Assembly: GCA_905221615.1 (NCBI GenBank)
Contig: CAJNDT010006146.1
Location: 291,001-355,000, forward strand
Source: Symbiodinium sp. CCMP2592
Lineage: Eukaryota > Sar > Dinophyceae > Suessiales > Symbiodiniaceae
Direction of reading: 5' to 3'
DNA length: 64,000 nucleotides
Below, in pieces: positions 59,660 through 64,000 of the stretch. Numbering within the stretch: the first letter of the stretch is position 1; each line of letters begins with the position of its first letter. Below the pieces are notes generated by a model, which was not told the origin of the DNA, did no database searches, and saw nothing but the letters and a program-made list of their open reading frames with translations. The position numbers and the translations under genes were made by a program.

Positions 59660-59886
59660 CACTCGAAATTTGCCCCCCAATAGCTGGGGGCCTTTCAGCA
59701 CAATGGCCACGGAGTAGCACCGCTTCACCGGCCATGTGCAGACACTCTAGCAAACAGACAAGCTTCGTTCTGTTTAGCTTCAGAGGAAAACCCCTTCGAC
59801 GTTTTCTAGCGAAACACCTTCGATGTTTCCCAAAGGGATACTGGCGCTAGCATACACTGTCGTACCTCGTCCCTCGGCACGAGTGC
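59660..59886 (-). repeat. Split direct repeat X1 (227 bp), sense 5' end
   Basis: Outer copy of X; matches 50251-50477 at all but one position. It ends gagtgc, directly followed by gattggttc of the copia integrase. Confidence 0.95.
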
Positions 59887-60410
59887 GATTGGTTCTATGT
59901 GAAAGGTAATGATCGACATCTAGAGTTCATGAATCGGAGTGGAGAAGAAGAAGACAAAGAACCAGTCTTGACCGTGCTTGCGTGCATAGATCGGAGTACA
60001 GGCATGATGCAAGCCATCCCGGTGCCCAACAAGAAGCATGACTCCCAAGTCTATGCCGCAAAACAAGTCCTAACCTTGATCAGCTACCTGAACTATGCAG
60101 ATGTACAGCTTCGGCATGACAATGAACCGGTGATGCAGTCATTGGCCGATATGGTCTGCAAAGCCAGAGCTCGGCATGGATTGGCGACACGACCAAGGCC
60201 ATCTCAGCAGCCATATGTTCATGAAAGCAATGGTGTTGTTGAACAAGCCGTTCAAAACCTTAGGGTCATGGCTGTTGTTCATCTTGAGCAAGTGCGTGAA
60301 CATGCTGGTCAAAGTTTTTCGGCAAGCCAGGACATTGTGGGCTGGGCTCTGGTCCACGGAGCTTTTCTTCATAATACTTACCGAGTGCAGGGCGGAAGTA
60401 CCCCATAGGA
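59887..60410 (+). pseudogene. copia integrase core, resumed after the insert
   Basis: It opens DWFYVKGNDRHLEF and carries VLTVLACIDRSTGMMQAIPV, LRHDNEPVMQSLADMV (second catalytic Asp) and HESNGVVEQAVQNLR (catalytic Glu). With the HHCC part at 49.9 kb this completes a DDE integrase. The first Asp is either that of DWFYV or CIDRST; I favour the former by spacing. A TAG stop interrupts the frame at about 60406, after which it continues open with GETVMCALSTAHTKKGKPK. Confidence 0.85.
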
Positions 60411-61385
60411 GAAGTGCTTTGGAGTTCAGTTTAAGATGAAGCTAGCTCGATTCGGGGAGACGGTGATGTGCGCTCTGTCCACTGCGCATACCAAGAAGGG
60501 AAAGCCTAAGTTTGTGAAGATGTTGTTCCTGGGCTGCACCATCCAGAATAACATGTATGTCTGCAGGAACAGCCTGGAAGTTTACTTGTCACTTGTCGAG
60601 CACAATTCGAAGGCTACCTCCATCGCAACAGTGGGCCGGGGACCTCCTGAAAGCATTCAAAGGAAAAACTTGGAAGTATGGCCTCGCAGTCCTTGGTAGT
60701 CGATTGGTCCCAGGCCTTCCACGGCAAGATCCATCAGAAGCTTCTGTACCAGTTTCGGCATTGCCTGCAGTAAGCGCCGAGCGAAAGCCCCAGTCCATTG
60801 ACCCAGGCAACGTTGAAGCAGCGAGTGATCCCGAAACCGAGAAGAATTCCAGTGAGGCTTCATCATCAGGGTCCTCAACTGGGTCTGAGAGTCCTATGGG
60901 TTCTCCTGATGTTGGGGCACCCGCTGCAGCTTCACATGTCCTTGAATCCCCTGAACATCGTAAGCAGGATGACATGGAAGTTTCAACATCAGATGCTAGA
61001 TCAAAGCGTACATCAAGTGCGGCGTTGTTGGCCCCATCCGGTCTCTCAGGAGAAGTTGATCGCAGATTGAAGCAAAGGGTTCAGCATATCGTTGTTGAAG
61101 GAGAAGAGTTGCTTGACCTTGATGAAAAGATGCTAGACTTCGAAGCGGATCTAAATGTTCACCAAGACTGGTGGTTTGATGCTGGAGGCCAAGGGGGAGG
61201 GGAGGTTCTCAGGGAACGATGGGCAAAAAGGACTGAGGATGAAGGACCCCCACAATGCTTTGAAGAGGACCTGCAATCCCTTGACCTCGAGGCTGAAGCG
61301 TTTGAAGCAGAAAAGCTCTTAAAGATGAAGGTCCTTGAACCCACTCAAGAAGAGCCTCCATCGGAACTTGTGCTGAACACCCGCT
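60411..61385 (+). pseudogene. copia integrase C-terminus and linker to RT
   Basis: After the TAG the same frame gives a GETV strand and a GCTIQNNMYVC segment like the integrase C-terminal domain. From 60557 another frame encodes a Ser/Glu-rich linker (SSEASSSGSSTGSESPMGS), then LDLDEKMLDFEADLNVHQDW, leading to RT. Composition fits the usual low-complexity linker of dinoflagellate copia polyproteins. Confidence 0.65.
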
Positions 61386-62090
61386 ATGTGCATGACTGGC
61401 TTTCGAGATGGTTGGGTCAGACGGGCAAGACTGGTATCCAAAGAACTAAAAGTTTGGGATCCTCATCGTATGGATGTCTTCGCGCCCTCTACGTGCCCAG
61501 CCATGATAAAACTAGTGCCAGCCTTATTTGCCACGAAGTACGAGAGTGAAGAATGGCACCTGTGGAGCATCGACTTTAAGGATGCTTTCCGTACTGTTCC
61601 TCAGCGGTCTTTGCTATATGTCAAATTGAATGGTCAGTACTTGAAAGTCTTTTTTTTTCTTGTCTTGATGTGCCTGCCGGGTCAAAGGCAGGCAGGTGCT
61701 TGGTGGTCTGAGCAGATCACAGCCGATATATTGGGCGCAGGGCTACCGCTGAATCCTTCATGCCCCGTGGCTTTCGGTAACAGTCAGGCAGCATGCGCAC
61801 TGCATGTTGATGATGGAATTCTCGGAGGTAGGCTTCAGGAAGGGAACAAAATTCTCGGAAAGCTGGGTGAGAAGTATGTGATGACTCTTACGGGCCCAAT
61901 TCGAGATCCAGGAGAGCAAATTCGATTTTCGAAGCGGTTGTTCGTGATTGAGGAGGCAGGCCTTGCAATGTACAGTGACCCCAAGTACTTGCAGAAGATG
62001 GCAAAGCTCTTAGGCATCACCCGACCTAGGATGCGCAAGGTGCCATGCACTCCTGAATGGTGCACCCCGGAGCCGTGCCCTCGGCACTGA
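61386..62090 (+). pseudogene. copia reverse transcriptase
   Basis: RARLVSKELKVWDPHRMDVF matches the LVARxF block, WSIDFKDAFRTVPQ holds the first catalytic Asp, CLPGQRQAGAWW the LPGQR block, and CALHVDDGILGG (about 61797-61828) the xVDD box. A T-run at 61649-61657 lies in codons for FFF. The frame stops after about PEPCPRH at 62090, ahead of RNase H, so a frameshift or stop separates them. Confidence 0.85.
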
Positions 62091-62154
62091 GGAACATGCG
62101 CTTTTCAAATCCGTTGTCGGGTGCCTTCTTTATCTAGCTCCTGATCGGTGTGAT

Positions 62155-63365
62155 GTGCACTTTGCTGTGTCTGTACTTGCCCGAAAAGTTCAAAACCCTA
62201 CTCAGAGAAACATGCAGTTTGTGAAGTATCTTGTTGAGTACTTGCTTTCGACGTCGGACTACCACTTGGTGATGAAATGGACAACGCCCGGCAAAAGCAT
62301 CCGAGACCAGCGTGAAAAGCCAATCCCTTGCCATTCGGTACAGCCGATAGTGATTGGGCAGGGTCAGTTGCTGATAGGAAGTCCAATACTGCAGTCCACG
62401 TGTACCTCAACTCTGTTTTGGCACACAGCTTTGTGAGAAAGCAGGACACGATTGCGCTCTCGAGCTGCGAAAGTGAGCTCATCAGTGCTGTTTCAGGCTG
62501 TGCGGATGGCTTGTATATCAAGAGCACCGTGGAAGCCATGACCAAGAACAAATGCAACATGATGGTCCTTGTTGATAATGCGTCAGCGAGAATGATTCTA
62601 TACAAGACCGGAACATCACGAGTACGACATCTTGATTGCCGTCTTCTTTGGGCTCAGTCCAAATGCAAGGACGGTGTCTTCTCAGTGAAGCCTATCCCGA
62701 CGCGTCTCAACACATCCGATGCTGGAACTGAACCTTTAGGTGCTGAACGGCTGCGACTCCTTCTAGGGATTGTGGGATACCATTCTCGTGAAGGTATTCT
62801 AGGTGCCAAAGAGTTCCAGCGCCAAGGGTATGCGCACAACATCGGCAAGGTGACGAAATCTCAGCGAAAAGCCATGCTTGGAGTGTTGATGGTGGTGCTT
62901 CAGAGTGAGGGTGCGCATGCCCATGATGCTGATCCCACAACAAGCTCAACATTGCAGCGGATCCATGACATGCTTTCGATGCTCCAAGTGTGGATTGAAA
63001 TGTTCATGGTAGAGAAGGACATTCAAAGTTGGACGGTCTTTATCTTTGTCGTCATCTTCACATTGTCCATGCTTTCATTCTTTGTCGGGGTGATCGTTGG
63101 CCGTGCATGTTTTCCCAAGAAGACAAGTGGTGCTATTCAAATCATTGAGAAGAAGACCGAAGTAGAGAAGATCATCGAAACAGCATCTTCCTCCTCAGCC
63201 CCAGCTACTGAACGCCTTGAGCCGACTTTTCCAGTGGATACCAGCACAAAGATTGCCATAACGAAATTCGGTACATGCTATCATCGTATCAGTTGCAAAC
63301 AGTTGAAGAAGTTTGAAGTTCATGTTCTCCGTCCGTATAGTTTCTGTATTCCTATGGGTCGATGA
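62155..63365 (+). pseudogene. copia RNase H with C-terminal membrane segment
   Basis: 62328-62720 contains DSDWAGSVADRKSNTAVHVY, ALSSCESELISAVSG and VDNASARMILYKTG with SRVRHLDCRLLW, the copia RNase H pattern. The tail is unusual: TVFIFVVIFTLSMLSFFVGV is a clear transmembrane helix (about 63036-63105), followed by a charged Glu/Ser linker and KFGTCYHRISCKQLKKFEVH near the stop. Similar YHxxxCxxL tails may be common in dinoflagellate copia elements (from memory). Stop at 63363-63365. Confidence 0.8.
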
Positions 63366-63492
63366 AACTCCTAGCCAGCCGAGTTGGGAGTAAAGTGTAT
63401 TTTCAGAACGATGCATTTCGCATTCAGGTCAGTAAAGCCTGAGTGTTTTTTGAGTTGCGTCAGAATACAGCTTGATAGCGAAGCTATAAGCT

Positions 63493-63501
63493 GAGGAGAG
63501 G
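63493..63501 (+). promoter_or_regulatory. Polypurine tract of copia
   Basis: gaggagagg lies immediately left of the 3' LTR, the expected priming site for second-strand synthesis. Confidence 0.65.
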
Positions 63502-63564
63502 TGCTAGATGTACATCAACCTGTGAAGGCGTTTTGTGCTAAAGGAAAAGTTGGGAAACTTTGTA
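63502..63564 (+). repeat. 3' LTR of copia (63 bp)
   Basis: It begins tgctagatgtacatc and ends gggaaactttgta, matching 46714-46776 with two differences. It is followed by the ggaac target duplication. Confidence 0.88.
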
Positions 63565-64000
63565 GGAACGGACGAGTGCGTCGCTGCGCAGCTCCAACAC
63601 CTTTCAGTGCAGCACCGTGCTCTCCTCCAACTGCTCCCTGGCATCCATGACCTGCAGGTCTCGTGGCTATTGCTGCTGTTCTGCGTCACCTCGCGTGCAC
63701 TACTGCCTTCGCCTGCTCCCACCAGCACTCACGGCTGGTTTTGCGGCGGAACATGACCACAACATCCTGAGCTGCCTAGCCCAGCTGCTCCACGTTGCTC
63801 CCGGCGAAGCCCACGGCGCCGACCCCCTTCCCCAATCCGCAGCCGCGCGTGCAAACCTGTGATTGCGCCATGTGCCGCTGAGCACGCGCCTGCGGCATAC
63901 TTTGCATCCTGGGCAGACCACGCCATTGCTCGCTTCCTTGATGACGCAGCGTCTGCCCCCTCACTCCCCCGCTGTTTGAGCTCTCTTGCCGGTGCGGTCC
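63565..64000 (+). mobile_element. Non-LTR retrotransposon, part after the copia insertion
   Basis: The frame resumes as GTDECVAAQLQHLSVQHRA and LLPGIHDLQVSWLLLLFC, then shifts to HDHNILSCLAQLLHVAPGE and later to APAAYFASWADHAIARFL near the window end. It continues the element at 44170-46713 and matches, in the APAA(Y/F)xASWAD motif, the minus-strand copy at 42.3 kb. At least two frameshifts are present. The element runs off the right edge. Confidence 0.8.

Larger units (their letters stand above)
50048..59886 (-). mobile_element. Tyrosine-recombinase (DIRS-like) retroelement with split direct repeats
   Basis: Sense is the minus strand. The insert lies precisely between ATG and GAT of the copia integrase (VISM | DWFYVKG). 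No target duplication is present, as expected when a tyrosine recombinase integrates a circle; the boundary is ambiguous by one base. Sense order: X1 (59886-59660), ORF-A, tyrosine recombinase, G71, Ala-rich ORF, Gag-like, methyltransferase-like, RT, RNase H, Y1 (50663-50478), X2 (50477-50251), Y2 (50233-50048). X2-Y2 joined is what a circular intermediate would read across. Repeat pairs differ by 1-2 bases, so the insertion is young, yet RT shows frameshifts. TAGC on the plus strand recurs throughout. Confidence 0.9.
46714..63564 (+). mobile_element. Ty1/copia LTR retrotransposon carrying a nested element
   Basis: Direct terminal repeats of 63 bp, a 5-bp target duplication, a tRNA primer site, a polypurine tract, and coding order Gag-protease-integrase-RT-RNase H identify a copia element. 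Without the 9839-bp insert it would be 7012 bp. Gag has two frameshifts, a stop separates protease and integrase (49140-49142), a TAG interrupts integrase at about 60406, and RT/RNase H frames shift, so it is inactive. The two LTRs differ at two of 63 positions. It sits inside the RT gene of a non-LTR element. Confidence 0.92.

Overview
The window looks like nuclear DNA of a dinoflagellate, probably of the Symbiodiniaceae/Suessiales type. The reasons are the gene style (a giant repetitive extracellular-protein gene, many very short exons, long introns, no operons), a canonical U6 snRNA gene, and three kinds of retroelement whose reverse-transcriptase and RNase H motifs match those I know from dinoflagellate genomes. 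Species assignment is inference. Exon coordinates are approximate throughout because splice sites were judged by eye.

Left part (1-41.3 kb). Every gene I can support lies on the minus strand. A giant gene starts at 20410 with an unbroken 11-kb reading frame (signal peptide, about 12 MAM domains, three ricin-B-type lectin domains, RCC1-like repeats, an SRCR domain, Kelch repeats). It then breaks into many small exons of Cys-rich modules that run off the left edge. One of its introns holds an 86/67-bp satellite. Upstream are exons of a DHX37/Dhr1-like DEAH RNA helicase. All its RecA1 motifs are present but RecA2 is missing, because the giant gene begins only about 250 bp after the last exon. 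A J-domain plus ankyrin gene sits between helicase motifs I and Ia on the same strand. Further right are a RING-finger gene with an intron through the RING, a U6 snRNA gene abutting a CAG/CAGTAG microsatellite, an unrecognised multi-exon gene (34.4-36.6 kb), possible exons near 38.5 kb, and a tandem-RRM gene (39.4-40.4 kb).

Right part (41.3-64 kb). This is a transposon graveyard with a clear three-level nest. A broken minus-strand non-LTR element split by minisatellites comes first. Then a plus-strand non-LTR element (about 44.2-46.7 kb, resuming at 63.57 kb) is interrupted by a Ty1/copia element (46714-63564). That element has 63-bp LTRs, 5-bp target duplications, an initiator-Met-like primer site and a polypurine tract. 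The copia integrase gene is in turn interrupted at a defined base by a 9.84-kb tyrosine-recombinase retroelement (50048-59886, minus-strand sense).

The tyrosine-recombinase element is the most interesting object. It has split direct repeats (X1-body-Y1-X2-Y2, 1-2 mismatches per pair), makes no target duplication, and encodes a tyrosine recombinase, an Ala-rich coiled-coil protein, a Gag-like zinc-finger protein, a C5-methyltransferase-like protein, a reverse transcriptase and RNase H. The recombinase comes first rather than last. From end to end the element carries a dense, strand-specific grid of GCTA (TAGC on the plus strand), about one per 25-35 bp in the stretches counted, which stops sharply at both insertion junctions.
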